From Paraburkholderia caballeronis (GTDB taxonomy: Bacteria; Pseudomonadota; Gammaproteobacteria; Burkholderiales; Burkholderiaceae), in assembly GCF_900104845.1 (NCBI RefSeq), contig NZ_FNSR01000001.1, forward strand, positions 1,488,001 to 1,552,000: DNA of 64,000 nt, written 5' to 3'. Below are positions 52,787 to 61,687 of the stretch, one piece after another; the first letter of the stretch is position 1; every line of letters begins with the position of its first letter. Made by a program: the position numbers and the translations under genes. The notes under the pieces were generated by a model. It had not been told where the DNA came from and made no database searches. It saw only the letters and a list, made by a program, of their open reading frames with translations.

Positions 52787-55381
52787 TCAGATTTGCAGTC
52801 GCGGCGCGAGATACACGACCGCATAAATCGGCAACCAGCTCAACACGACGAAGTACCAGTAAACCGCGTTCTCGCTCGTATCGACGAAGCGTCGGCCTTC
52901 GAACGGCCCGGTGAACAGCAGTACGGCGAGTACCGCGGTATCGACGGTGTCGGTGATCAGGTGCGTGGTGTGCAGGCCGAGCAGCAGCCATACGATCGAG
53001 CCATAGGCGTTGGTGTACCAGCTCACGTTGAGTGCCGTGAATTCCACTGCGCGCACAATCAGAAACACCAGTGCGAAGCCGAGACAGACGCTCAGCCAGA
53101 AACGCGAACCCGCGCGGTCGCCGCGGTTCGCCGCGCGCCGCGCGGCCTCGTTCGGCAACAGGCTGGCGAGCAGCACGAACGTGTTCAGCGTGCCCCAGCG
53201 CCAGTCGGGCGGCGGCGCATTCAGCGGCCATGTCGCGTTCGCGCTACGCAGATAGAAGTACATGACGACGGCGATTGCGAACACGGTGCCTTCGATCAGC
53301 ATCAGCCCGAGGGTCGCCCACCACATGGGGCTGCGTGCGCCGAAGCCGAAGCTCGGCAGCGCGCGCACGTCGATCGTCGCGCGCGAGGCGCAGGTTCTTC
53401 GCACCTCGCCGCCTTCGCAAACGCGCGCGTCCCAAGGCGGCAGTTCGAGCGAAACGGCAGTCGCGTGATCGTCGCGTCGCGGCCAGAACCAGGCGATCAG
53501 CGCGATTGCGACCGGCACCGAGCCCCAGATCACGGCCGACGGCGTGAAGATCGAGTCGATGAACAGCAGCGTCGTGGCGAGCGCCGCGATCAGGGGCCAT
53601 AGTGATGGCGATGGAAACAACATGCGCAGATCGGGACGCGCGTCGAGCGCGGTCGTCAGCAGCACTTCGCGCGCGTCGGCGGCGAGGCCCGACACGCTGT
53701 CGATCCTCGCATCGGGGCCCGTTGTTTCCCATCGTGGATCGCGGCCGCGCACGACTGGCAGCACGTCGAAATTGTGCGCGGGTGGCGGCGCGCCCACGCT
53801 CCATTCGAGTGTGCCGCCGCCCCACGGATCAGCGGTGGCCGGCGCGCCGCGCCGCCACGCACGCCACACGTTGACGATGAACAGCAGCACGCTGGCGCCG
53901 ATCGTCCATGCGCCGATCGTGGCCGCGAGGTTCATCCCGCTCCAGCCCATGCCGGCCGGATAGGTCCACACGCGCCTCGGCATGCCTTCGAGACCGAGCA
54001 GATGCATCGGGAAAAACGTCACGTTGAAGCCGACGAAAAACAGCCAGAACTGCCAACGGCCGAGCGTTTCGTCGAGGAGCCGGCCGGTCATCTTCGGAAA
54101 CCAGTAAAAGAACGCGCCGAACAATGGAAACACCGCGCCGCCGAGCAGCACGTAGTGCAGATGCGCGACCACGAAGTAGGTGTCGTGCAACTGCAGGTCG
54201 AGCGACGCCGAGCCGAGCATCACGCCGGTCAGCCCGCCGAGCACGAGAATCACGAAGAACGCGAGCACGAACAACAGCGGCGTCTTGAGGTTGAGTCGGC
54301 CGGTGGCCAGCGTCGCGACCCAGCAGAATATCTGGATGCCGGACGGAATCGCGATCATCACGCTGGCTGCCGTGAAGAAACTCTTGCCGAGCGCCGGCAC
54401 GCTCGTCGCGAACATATGGTGGACCCAGAGCCCGAACGCGAGAAACGCCGTCGCGACGAGCGCGAGCACCATCGCCGGATAACCGACGATCGAGCGGCGC
54501 GCAAAGGTCGGAATGATGGCCGACAGAAAGCCGAGCGCGGGAATGAAGATCAGATAGACCTCCGGGTGACCGAAGAACCAGAACAGGTGCTGCCAGAGCA
54601 GCACGTCGCCGCCGAGCGCCGGGTTGTAGAACTGCGTGCCAACGAGGCGGTCGAGAATCAGCGCGGTGCTCGCGAGCATGATGGCCGGCATCGCGAACAG
54701 CACCATGAACTGCGTGACGAGCGTGGCCCACACGAACAGCGGCAGCCGGTTCAGCGACATGCCGGGCGCGCGCATTTTGAGGATCGTCGTGATCAGCACG
54801 ATCGCTTCGAGCAGCGCGGAGAGTTCGGTGAACGTGATCATCTGCGCCCAGATGTCCGAGCCCTTGCCGGTCGCATAGTCGGGGCCGGCGAGCGGCACGT
54901 AGCTGAACCAGCCCGAGGCCGGCGCGGCGCCGCACGCGAAGCCGATATAGAGCGTGAGGCCGCCGAACAGGAACACCCAGTAGGCGTAGGCGTTCATACG
55001 CGGAAACGCGACGCTGCGCGCGCCGATCATCAGCGGGACCAGGTAACCCGCCACCGCCTGCATCACCGGGACGGCGAACAGGAACATCATCGTCGTGCCG
55101 TGCATCGTGAAGAGGCGGTTGTAGAAGTCCGCGCCGACGAACCGGTTGCCTGGCACCGCGAGCTGCGTGCGCATGGCGAGCGCGAGCAGCCCGGCCGCAA
55201 GGAAGAACGCGAAGGTCGTTGCGATGAAGCGCCGTGCGATGGTCTTGTGATTGATCGCCGAAAGCGCGCCCACGAAGCCGGGCGGATCGCGCCAGGTGCG
55301 TTCGAGCGCGGCGCGGGCTTCGTCGCCCACATCGGGGCCGTCGAACACACGCGACGGCTTCAGTTCAGCGTGGTCAGCCAT
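52787..55381 (-). CDS. Cytochrome c oxidase, fused subunits I and III
   Basis: An 864-residue membrane protein. Residues about 45-560 are subunit I: FNRLFTMHGTTMM-like helix II (NRLFTMHGTTMMFLFAVPVM), the CuB/cross-link site in WFFGHPEVYLIFIPALGFLS, the histidine pair in WVHHMFAT and the heme ligands in VVAHLHYVLLGG. After a polar linker the C-terminal 300 residues are subunit III-like (PMWWATLGLMLIEGTVFAIA, GSIVWLLLGLHTTHLITDTV). CoxN-type fusions of this kind occur in alternative aa3/caa3 oxidases. The ATG at 55381 overlaps the subunit II gene by 22 nt. The enzyme reduces oxygen and pumps protons at the inner membrane. Confidence 0.92.
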   Translation of the reverse strand: MADHAELKPSRVFDGPDVGDEARAALERTWRDPPGFVGALSAINHKTIARRFIATTFAFFLAAGLLALAMRTQLAVPGNRFVGADFYNRLFTMHGTTMMFLFAVPVMQAVAGYLVPLMIGARSVAFPRMNAYAYWVFLFGGLTLYIGFACGAAPASGWFSYVPLAGPDYATGKGSDIWAQMITFTELSALLEAIVLITTILKMRAPGMSLNRLPLFVWATLVTQFMVLFAMPAIMLASTALILDRLVGTQFYNPALGGDVLLWQHLFWFFGHPEVYLIFIPALGFLSAIIPTFARRSIVGYPAMVLALVATAFLAFGLWVHHMFATSVPALGKSFFTAASVMIAIPSGIQIFCWVATLATGRLNLKTPLLFVLAFFVILVLGGLTGVMLGSASLDLQLHDTYFVVAHLHYVLLGGAVFPLFGAFFYWFPKMTGRLLDETLGRWQFWLFFVGFNVTFFPMHLLGLEGMPRRVWTYPAGMGWSGMNLAATIGAWTIGASVLLFIVNVWRAWRRGAPATADPWGGGTLEWSVGAPPPAHNFDVLPVVRGRDPRWETTGPDARIDSVSGLAADAREVLLTTALDARPDLRMLFPSPSLWPLIAALATTLLFIDSIFTPSAVIWGSVPVAIALIAWFWPRRDDHATAVSLELPPWDARVCEGGEVRRTCASRATIDVRALPSFGFGARSPMWWATLGLMLIEGTVFAIAVVMYFYLRSANATWPLNAPPPDWRWGTLNTFVLLASLLPNEAARRAANRGDRAGSRFWLSVCLGFALVFLIVRAVEFTALNVSWYTNAYGSIVWLLLGLHTTHLITDTVDTAVLAVLLFTGPFEGRRFVDTSENAVYWYFVVLSWLPIYAVVYLAPRLQI

Positions 55382-56343
55382 GTGACGACCGCATCGAGAT
55401 CGGTGGAAGAGAAGTGCGCGGCCGGCATCGAGGTGCCGGGCTTGAAGTGCTGCGGGTCCCGCAGCCACGCTTCGAGATTCGTGCGCTCGTTGACGAGCGT
55501 GCCGGCCGCGATCGTGCGGCGGCTCATCAGGTGCGTGAGGTCGGGGCCGATCTGCCCGCCCGCCGAGGTGCCGCGCACCGCATGGCACTGCGCGCAGTCA
55601 GCCGCCTCGAACAAATGCTGGCCGCGCAGCGCGAGCGGGCTGGCTGGCGGCGCCGCGTTCGCGCGCTGATGGGCGGCCCAGCGTGCGTATTGCGCGGGGG
55701 CGTCGGCGGTCACGTACATCGCCATCAACGCGTGTTCCGTGCCGCAGAATTCCGCGCATTGGCCCCGATAGATGCCAGGCTCGTCTGCGCGGAACTCGAT
55801 CGTCGAATCGATGCCGGGCAGCATGTCCTTCTTGCCGTGCAGGTTCGGCACCCAGAAGGTGTGAATCACATCGGCGGCCTTCAGCGAGACGATCACCGGC
55901 CGTCCGACCGGCACATGCAGTTCGTTCGCGACGACGAAGCCAGCTTGTCCACCGTCGGCCGCATAGCTTGCCTGCCACCACCATTGCGCTCCGGTCATCT
56001 CGATACGCAGCGGATTCGCGGCCGGCAGTCTCGACAACGCACGGTCGGTCAGCACGTCGGCGGTCGTCAGGCCGACCAGCAGCAACACCGAAACAACCGT
56101 CGCGCCGACGACGAAGCGCCGGGCGCGCGCGTCGCGCGGCATTGCGGCGCGGCCGGCTTCGGCGGGCGTGTCGCGGTTGCCGCGCGGTGCGCGCGCGAGT
56201 GCGACCAGCACTGCGACGAGCACCGCCGCGAAGACCAGCGCGCAGACGATCAGCGTGAGGTTCCATAACGCGCCGATGCGCGCGGCCTGAATGCCGGTGG
56301 ACCGCAGCGCGTCGTGCGCGGCTGCGGGAGGGGAAAGGGGCAT
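55360..56343 (-). CDS. Cytochrome c oxidase subunit II with fused cytochrome c
   Basis: A 327-residue protein: two N-terminal membrane helices (LTLIVCALVFAAVLVAVLVA and FVVGATVVSVLLLVGLTTAD), a cupredoxin domain with the CuA ligands (ADVIHTFWVPNLHGKKDMLP; YRGQCAEFCGTEHALM) and a C-terminal cytochrome c domain with heme site CAQCHAVRG and distal SMPAAHF. This is a caa3-type subunit II, able to take electrons directly from cytochrome c or from the neighbouring triheme protein. It is the first gene of the minus-strand oxidase operon. Confidence 0.92.
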   Translation of the reverse strand: MPLSPPAAAHDALRSTGIQAARIGALWNLTLIVCALVFAAVLVAVLVALARAPRGNRDTPAEAGRAAMPRDARARRFVVGATVVSVLLLVGLTTADVLTDRALSRLPAANPLRIEMTGAQWWWQASYAADGGQAGFVVANELHVPVGRPVIVSLKAADVIHTFWVPNLHGKKDMLPGIDSTIEFRADEPGIYRGQCAEFCGTEHALMAMYVTADAPAQYARWAAHQRANAAPPASPLALRGQHLFEAADCAQCHAVRGTSAGGQIGPDLTHLMSRRTIAAGTLVNERTNLEAWLRDPQHFKPGTSMPAAHFSSTDLDAVVTWLTTLN

Positions 56344-56748
56344 GCGAAAACGGTGAGGTGGCTGGGTGTTCGAGGGAGAGCATCAATTGTTCCCGGTCTT
56401 TTGCCTTTTTCAGTAGCAAAAGCGCGAGCTTGGTTCACATACCTGCGGCGAACACGAGCTCGGGCACTCTGAATGCGAGGCGAAATGCGTGCGCCCATTT
56501 GACGAATTGCAACTGTCCCGAGAAACGCTGCGGGGAAAGAACGATGCGGGGCAATATATAGTCCCAGCGTCGTCAAGGACTGCCTGTCTAGATGGGAAGT
56601 AAGCCGTGCGATGATGTCGGCAATTCGGACCCGCGTGTCAGAACTCGCATCACTCGATATTCTCGTAAGATGAAAGGAGGCTAAAGACACGTGCGCTCAG
56701 GACCGTGGCAGGCGATACCGGCCTTGCCCTCTCGATCTGGAGGAACGA
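56344..56748. other. Divergent promoter region between oxidase operon and histidine kinase
   Basis: About 400 bp between divergent genes, lower in GC around 56380-56420. Promoters for both directions should lie here; an AAAGGAGG stretch at 56670-56677 is not linked to a convincing frame. No gene or RNA was recognised. Confidence 0.4.
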
Positions 56749-57879
56749 ATGACTCTCTCGGACTTTATCGAGGCAGACCTTGACGAGCTAATCGACGACT
56801 GGACCCGATACGCCCGCACGCTCAGCCAAACGAACACCCATCTTTCCGAACAGCAACTGCGTAACTCGGCCCGCGAACTGCTGATGGAAATCGCGGCAGA
56901 CATGCGAGGCGAACAAACCGACGCTCAGCAGCAGGAGAAGTCGCACGGCAACAAGCTGGCGAAGGATGCAGCCTTTAACAAGGTTGGCCGCGGACACGCG
57001 GACGACCGGCAAGCGCAGGGCTTCGAGATCAATGCCCTGGTGGCGGAATATCGTGCACTGCGGGCGAGCGTCCTGCGCAGATGGCAGCAGCGGTGCGAGC
57101 TCGATTCGAGCGCATTTCAGGAAATGATCCGCTTCAACGAAGCCCTTGATCAGATGGTCACCGAGTCCGTCAGCCAGTTCGCGCAACGCACCGAGCGCAT
57201 CCGCGATCTTTTCGCCGGGGTGCTCGCACACGACCTGCGCTCGCCCGTCGGGGCGATCCTGAATTCAGCGTACGTTTTGTTGCATGACCAAAATCTATCG
57301 CCCACCAGTATCCGGGCGGGCGCGAGCCTGCAACGAAGCGCCGAGCGTCTCAAATCATTAATCGACGACCTGTTCGTTTTTGCGCGGGCGCGCCTCGGCG
57401 ACACGCTTCCCGTTGAGTTCACCCGACAGGACTTCGGACGTATTTGCGAAGGGGCCGCGGAGGAGGTGCGTGCTGCCAGACCGGATGCGGACATCGGCGT
57501 GCAATCGACGGGCGACGTTGCCGGCATCTGTGATGGCGCCCGCATCAACCAGATGTTCGTCAATCTACTGACGAATGCTGTTCAACACGGCCGCGGACGC
57601 GTCCGCGTGGACGTGGCGGGCGACGGCAACCGGATTATCGTTGCCGTCGCTAATGGCGGTCCGAAGATACCGGCAGATGCACTTCCTACGCTATTCGATC
57701 CCTTGACGCGCGCCGCTCCGGCATCAGAGCAGAACCGGGCTTCCTCCGGCGTCGGACTTGGTCTCTACATCTGCCGTTGCATCGCGAGCGCCCATCGCGG
57801 AACGATTGCTGTCGAATCTGACGATACAAGGACGGTCTTTAGCGTGCAGATTCCGCGCGCCCCCGCATCAACGAACTGA
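56749..57879 (+). CDS. Sensor histidine kinase with RsbR-type N-terminal domain
   Basis: A 376-residue cytoplasmic kinase without membrane helices. The N-terminal 140 residues (DFIEADLDELIDDWTRYART, NSARELLMEIAADM) resemble the RsbRD-type sensory domain. The H-box is His161 in GVLAHDLRSPVGAI, the N-box Asn272/276 in INQMFVNLLTNAVQHGRGRV, and the ATP lid has VANGGPKIPAD and SGVGLGLYICRCIASAHRGT. No response regulator is adjacent, so it is an orphan in this window. It faces the oxidase operon and might sense redox or stress. The ATG at 56749 follows GGAGGAACGA. Confidence 0.87.
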   Translation: MTLSDFIEADLDELIDDWTRYARTLSQTNTHLSEQQLRNSARELLMEIAADMRGEQTDAQQQEKSHGNKLAKDAAFNKVGRGHADDRQAQGFEINALVAEYRALRASVLRRWQQRCELDSSAFQEMIRFNEALDQMVTESVSQFAQRTERIRDLFAGVLAHDLRSPVGAILNSAYVLLHDQNLSPTSIRAGASLQRSAERLKSLIDDLFVFARARLGDTLPVEFTRQDFGRICEGAAEEVRAARPDADIGVQSTGDVAGICDGARINQMFVNLLTNAVQHGRGRVRVDVAGDGNRIIVAVANGGPKIPADALPTLFDPLTRAAPASEQNRASSGVGLGLYICRCIASAHRGTIAVESDDTRTVFSVQIPRAPASTN

Positions 57880-58184
57880 GAAGCGTACGATATCTGCGCC
57901 GTCAATCTGTACGCCGCGAGAAGCGACCAGCCCGCTCAGCGCTTCGCTTCGTCGCTGTATTCCGCCGAGCGTGCCAGATAGCCGCAAGTGGGGAGAAAAC
58001 AGTATTTTTTATTCTGCAAATTGTCGAGCGGCTGCTTTGCCTTTGAAAGCAGCCGTCAAAGTCGCTGGTAGCCGGATGACTGGGATGGGTCGAACTCGGC
58101 CGGTCACCGGGCTACAATTTACGCTCCGTTTCCGTTCGCTTAGGTACAGTCCAGGAAGGTCCAGATTTGCAGAGCAGCGGATTT

Positions 58185-58203
58185 GGGGGCATTTTTGGGG
58201 GCA
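58185..58203. repeat. GGGGGCA direct repeats near the right island end
   Basis: GGGGGCA occurs at 58185-58191 and 58197-58203, a 12-bp period, on the inner side of the right attachment copy. The same heptamer is repeated near the left end. This fits paired integrase arm sites, though no binding is shown. Confidence 0.5.
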
Positions 58204-58260
58204 TATGAGAAATTGATATTTAAAATTATTTATGTTTTTCAGGTGCATGGGTGAATAATT

Positions 58261-58280
58261 CCAGTCCGGTCCCCACACCA
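58261..58280 (+). repeat. Island attachment site, right copy (degenerate)
   Basis: CCAGTCCGGTCCCCACACCA aligns with the tRNA-Leu 3' end except for the second base and one missing G. An intrinsic terminator follows 34 bp later, as a terminator follows the left copy, which supports the idea that this was once the native tRNA 3' flank. The differences mean it may have diverged or belong to a related but different insertion. Confidence 0.55.
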
Positions 58281-58313
58281 AGTAGTTGCCCAAGGATTAC
58301 CAAGGTCTACAAG

Positions 58314-58348
58314 AAAACCCCGCTAGACAGCATCTCGCGGGGTTTTTT
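58314..58348 (+). terminator. Intrinsic terminator at the right island end
   Basis: AACCCCGC (58316-58323) pairs with GCGGGGTT (58337-58344), and six T residues follow. A-runs on the left side make it likely to work in both directions. Confidence 0.8.
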
Positions 58349-58789
58349 GTTGCCAGGGTTTGCCAGGTTTGCCTGGTGACAGCAGGGGGTATGCGGGGGT
58401 ATGGGTGTCGAGTTGGAGCTATCCGCCATATGGCTGCGGGTGATGGAAGCGAGGCGCAAGGTTGCTCGTGCCACGGCGGCGTTGCTGTCCGGTGTTCGTG
58501 GGGCCAAAAAAACCACGTGTTAAAGGAATTCGGCGACGCGAACAACCGTTGATAGCGGCGGGAACAGAGACCGACCCGGAAATTTTCAATTCAGAGCGGC
58601 TCTGATTCGGGGCAGCCTCGGTTCCGACCATCGCCCGCTATGCAGGACGCCAGCCACGCCGTTCGGGTAGCGGGCGAACAGTCCGATCCCGGACCTCGGG
58701 GAAATCGGCTTCGCCTGATCGCCGCCCCATTCTCTCGCGAGTCGGAGCCGCTACCAGAACCGGCGCAGTCTAGCCGCATCCGACAAGCA

Positions 58790-59302
58790 TCACGGTTTGT
58801 TCCGATCCTTTTCGTGATCGACGAATGCGCCTTGAGGCTCGGGCGGGAGAGTCCCGGCAACGTCGCGCGAGCCCAACCAGTAAGGCTGCCGGTTGTAGTA
58901 CTTATGCAGCGACGAACCCCACTGCTCGTCCGCCATCGCGGGCCAGTGCTCCTTGTCGAAGGCGGGGGCATTCTTCACGCGATCCGACGTGACGTCGAGC
59001 CGGAAGCACTTTTCGTCCGTGTCCAGGATCAACGCGTTCCACGGAATGGCGTGAAGCTTGCCGCCCATGCCGAAAAAACTCCCGCTCGACAACACCGCGT
59101 AAGCGATCCGGCCGTCACGTACGTCCAGCATGATTTCGGAGATCTTCCCGATTTCCTGGTGGTCGGACGTGAACAGCTTGTTGCCCGTTAGCGTATCGGC
59201 CGCCATCACGTTCGGGCCTGGCCCATCGCCGGTTCCGCTGCCCACGATCGCGGCACCGGTGTTGCTGTTCAAAGGACGATTGGTCGAGTCGAATGTGTTC
59301 AT
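58790..59302 (-). CDS. PRC-barrel domain protein
   Basis: A 170-residue cytoplasmic protein. Residues about 35-110 are a PRC barrel: VMAADTLTGNKLFTSDHQEI, GKISEIMLDVRDGRIAYAVL, SSGSFFGMGGKLHAIPWNAL, LDTDEKCFRLDVTSDRVKNA. The C-terminal part has FDKEHWPAMADEQWGSSLHK and YYNRQPYW, common in bacterial stress-linked PRC-barrel proteins. The N-terminus is a flexible T/N/G-rich stretch. The ATG at 59302 follows AGGAGG by 4-5 nt. The precise role is unknown. Confidence 0.88.
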   Translation of the reverse strand: MNTFDSTNRPLNSNTGAAIVGSGTGDGPGPNVMAADTLTGNKLFTSDHQEIGKISEIMLDVRDGRIAYAVLSSGSFFGMGGKLHAIPWNALILDTDEKCFRLDVTSDRVKNAPAFDKEHWPAMADEQWGSSLHKYYNRQPYWLGSRDVAGTLPPEPQGAFVDHEKDRNKP

Positions 59303-59709
59303 GATTACCTCCTGGGTTGACTTCGCGGCACGCCGGCCCGGTTCGCCTGCATCCCGTAATGAATGGTGCACATCGGTCGCGCGACAGGCTGCACGTGACA
59401 GTCGTTCGCGTTGCCCGCCAATGCTCGCCGACATCGACGCAAACTGAATGCTCGATTCGGACGGTCTTGTCGCGCGAGCACGAATTCCGGTTCCAGGCCG
59501 CCGTTTGAAGAGGGCAGCCCGGATCTCGGGTTGTTCTGTCCACGATGGCGTCGAATAAAAGCAACGCAGGCTGCCGTTGTTTCCTGCGGACGCCGCCGCG
59601 TGCGGCGGCATTCACTACGCACTGGCTACCCGATCCGCGGACCCGCGGCATCGAGAACGAAAGCAGGAAGCGCCCACACCCAACGATGCGCGAAACCGGG
59701 ACAAGAAGT

Positions 59710-59727
59710 CGGTACGGTGCCGTACCG
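59710..59727. promoter_or_regulatory. Candidate operator 1 upstream of gad genes
   Basis: CGGTACG-GTGC-CGTACCG: 7-bp arms, extended to 8 by an inner G-C pair. The same arms and spacer length recur 283 bp downstream, which suggests sites for one dimeric regulator. Confidence 0.5.
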
Positions 59728-59992
59728 GGATTCGGGCGGCTGGTGCATCCCCCTGGCAATACCGGACCGGTTGTTTTCACGGAAGCGCGTGTTTGCTGGA
59801 AAAACTGCACGCAGGTAGCGTGAACCGAGGTCTCGTGGCGCCGTGCTCCATCTGAATCGTTAAGGCCGCGCCCTGGCTTGCCCGTCGTTGACGAGCGCAT
59901 CGACATGGGGCGACGCGGATACGCCGATGCCTGAAGCCGGTTCAGCGGCGGGCGGGCCGGCGCGATGGTCGGCGGGCACTCAACTTTCACGC

Positions 59993-60010
59993 CGGTACGC
60001 CACCGTACCG
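59993..60010. promoter_or_regulatory. Candidate operator 2 upstream of gad genes
   Basis: CGGTACG-CCAC-CGTACCG, with arms and spacing identical to those of the site at 59710-59727. It lies 267 bp before the glutamate decarboxylase start. Confidence 0.5.
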
Positions 60011-60276
60011 ACTCCCCACAGCCGTCGCGCGCACTGTAGCGCCGGACGCTTCGACTCTCCTCTATCCCGTCGACCGGAAGCGTCCGTCTGGCGCCCTCGT
60101 TCCCGACGACGGGCGTCGGTTGCCGATGGCCTGTCACCGATCAGCCCATTGCTCACCTGCATGTACCTGTTTTTCGCGAACGACGCCGAACGCGCAACGG
60201 ACCCGCTTTCTGTCCTTTCATGCGATCGATACGGCACCTGTCGCATTCCCCCTTTGCCAGTCAGGAGCATTACGAC

Positions 60277-61662
60277 ATGACCTTTCTCAAGTCACCGCCC
60301 GCCGGCCCCGAAGCCGTTGCCGACGAATACGCCGCGACGATTTCCGGCGCATCGCTGCCGAAGTACCGGATTCCCGACGCCTCTTCCGATCGACGCGCCG
60401 TGTTCGATCTGGTGCGCGACGAGTTGTTCATGGACGGCAACTCGCGGCAGAACGTCGCGACGTTCTGCACCACCTACATCGACGACGAGGTACGCCGCCT
60501 GATGGATCTGTCGATCGACAAGAACATGATCGACAAGGACGAGTATCCGCAAACCGCCGAGATCGAAATGCGCTGCGTGCATATGCTCGCCGACCTGTGG
60601 CACGCGTCGCGGTCGTGGAAGACCACCGGCTGTTCGACGACCGGTTCGAGCGAGGCATGCATGCTGGGCGGCCTGGCGCTCAAATGGCAATGGAAGAAGC
60701 GCAGGGAGGCGCAAGGCAAGCCGACGGACAAGCCCAACTTCGTTTGCGGACCGGTGCAGGTGTGCTGGGAGAAATTCGCGCGCTACTTCGACGTCGAGAT
60801 GCGCGAGGTGCCGCTGAGCGGCGATTCGCTGGGACTCCGCCCGGAAGACCTGGCCGCGTATTGCGATGAGAACACCATCGGCGTGGTCGCGACGCTCGGC
60901 ATCACGTTCACCTGCGTCTACGAGCCGGTCAAGGCGCTCGCGGCCGCGCTCGACACGCTGCAACGCGACGTGGGGATCGACATTCCGATTCACGTCGATG
61001 CGGCCAGCGGCGGATTCGTCGCGCCGTTCATTCAGCCGGACCTCGAATGGGACTTCAGTGTGCCGCGCGTCAAGTCCATCAACGCATCCGGTCACAAATA
61101 CGGACTCGCGCCGCTCGGGGTCGGCTGGGTGGTGTGGCGCAGCGTGCAGGACCTGCCCGACGACCTGATTTTCCGCGTCGATTATCTGGGCGGCGACATG
61201 CCGACCTTCGCGCTGAACTTCTCGCGCCCGGCCGGGCAGATCATCGCGCAGTACTACATGCTGCTGCGTCTCGGGCGCGAGGGCTATCGGCACATCCAGC
61301 AGGAGTGCGCCGATACGGCTCAGGCGCTCGCCGACGGCCTGTCGAAGATCGAGGCCATCGAGATGATTTACGACGGTCGCGGCGCACTGCCGGCGGTCTG
61401 CTACAAGCTCAGGCATCCGGAGACGGCGGGTTTCACGCTGTTCGATCTGTCCGACCACGTGCGCATGCGCGGCTGGCAGATCGCCTCATACAAGCTGCCG
61501 CCGGGGCGCGAGGAGACCATCGTGCAGCGTGTGCTGATCCGGCGCGGCGTGACCCGCGACATGGCGGCGATGTTGCTTGAAGACATCCGGCACGCGATCG
61601 CTCATCTGGCGAAAAATCCGGTGCCGCATTCGACGGCCCGTCCTACCTTCCATCACGATTGA
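60277..61662 (+). CDS. gadB: Glutamate decarboxylase
   Basis: A 461-residue pyridoxal-phosphate enzyme converting glutamate to GABA and CO2, using up a proton. The fold is that of GadA/GadB: SLPKYRIPDASSDRRAVFDL, DGNSRQNVATFCTTYIDDEV, TTGSSEACMLGGLALKWQWK, the HVDAASGGFVAPF stretch with Asp241, and the cofactor lysine Lys274 in SINASGHKYGLAPLG. The ATG at 60277 has AGGAG 10 nt upstream; a start at 60220 lacks a site. The antiporter gene follows after 25 bp, forming the standard acid-resistance pair. Confidence 0.93.
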   Translation: MTFLKSPPAGPEAVADEYAATISGASLPKYRIPDASSDRRAVFDLVRDELFMDGNSRQNVATFCTTYIDDEVRRLMDLSIDKNMIDKDEYPQTAEIEMRCVHMLADLWHASRSWKTTGCSTTGSSEACMLGGLALKWQWKKRREAQGKPTDKPNFVCGPVQVCWEKFARYFDVEMREVPLSGDSLGLRPEDLAAYCDENTIGVVATLGITFTCVYEPVKALAAALDTLQRDVGIDIPIHVDAASGGFVAPFIQPDLEWDFSVPRVKSINASGHKYGLAPLGVGWVVWRSVQDLPDDLIFRVDYLGGDMPTFALNFSRPAGQIIAQYYMLLRLGREGYRHIQQECADTAQALADGLSKIEAIEMIYDGRGALPAVCYKLRHPETAGFTLFDLSDHVRMRGWQIASYKLPPGREETIVQRVLIRRGVTRDMAAMLLEDIRHAIAHLAKNPVPHSTARPTFHHD

Positions 61663-61687
61663 CGTCATCTGCTCACAGGAGCACGAA

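Larger units (their letters stand above)
57880..58789. other. Right end of the island and flanking sequence
   Basis: About 900 bp without a convincing gene. It contains, in order, two GGGGGCA repeats, an AT-rich stretch (58210-58240), the degenerate tRNA-end copy, an intrinsic terminator, and a second pair of GGGGGTAT repeats (58385-58402). The last pair resembles the pre-integrase region at the left end and may be a relic of another insertion. Confidence 0.55.
59303..60276. other. Long control region before the glutamate decarboxylase gene
   Basis: About 970 bp with no convincing gene; short frames here have no family character. It carries two inverted repeats with identical arms, CGGTACG-N4-CGTACCG, at 59710-59727 and 59993-60010. 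The region probably includes the promoters for both the PRC-barrel gene and the gad operon. Confidence 0.5.

Noticed and set aside
53774..55669. Plus-strand frame of 631 codons antisense to the oxidase gene
   Set aside because: Arginine, histidine and glutamate-rich shadow; the minus strand encodes a well-formed oxidase subunit I/III with all metal ligands.
58009..58293. Minus-strand frame of 94 codons spanning the right attachment copy
   Set aside because: No ribosome site or family similarity, and it runs through the repeats and attachment sequence; likely chance.
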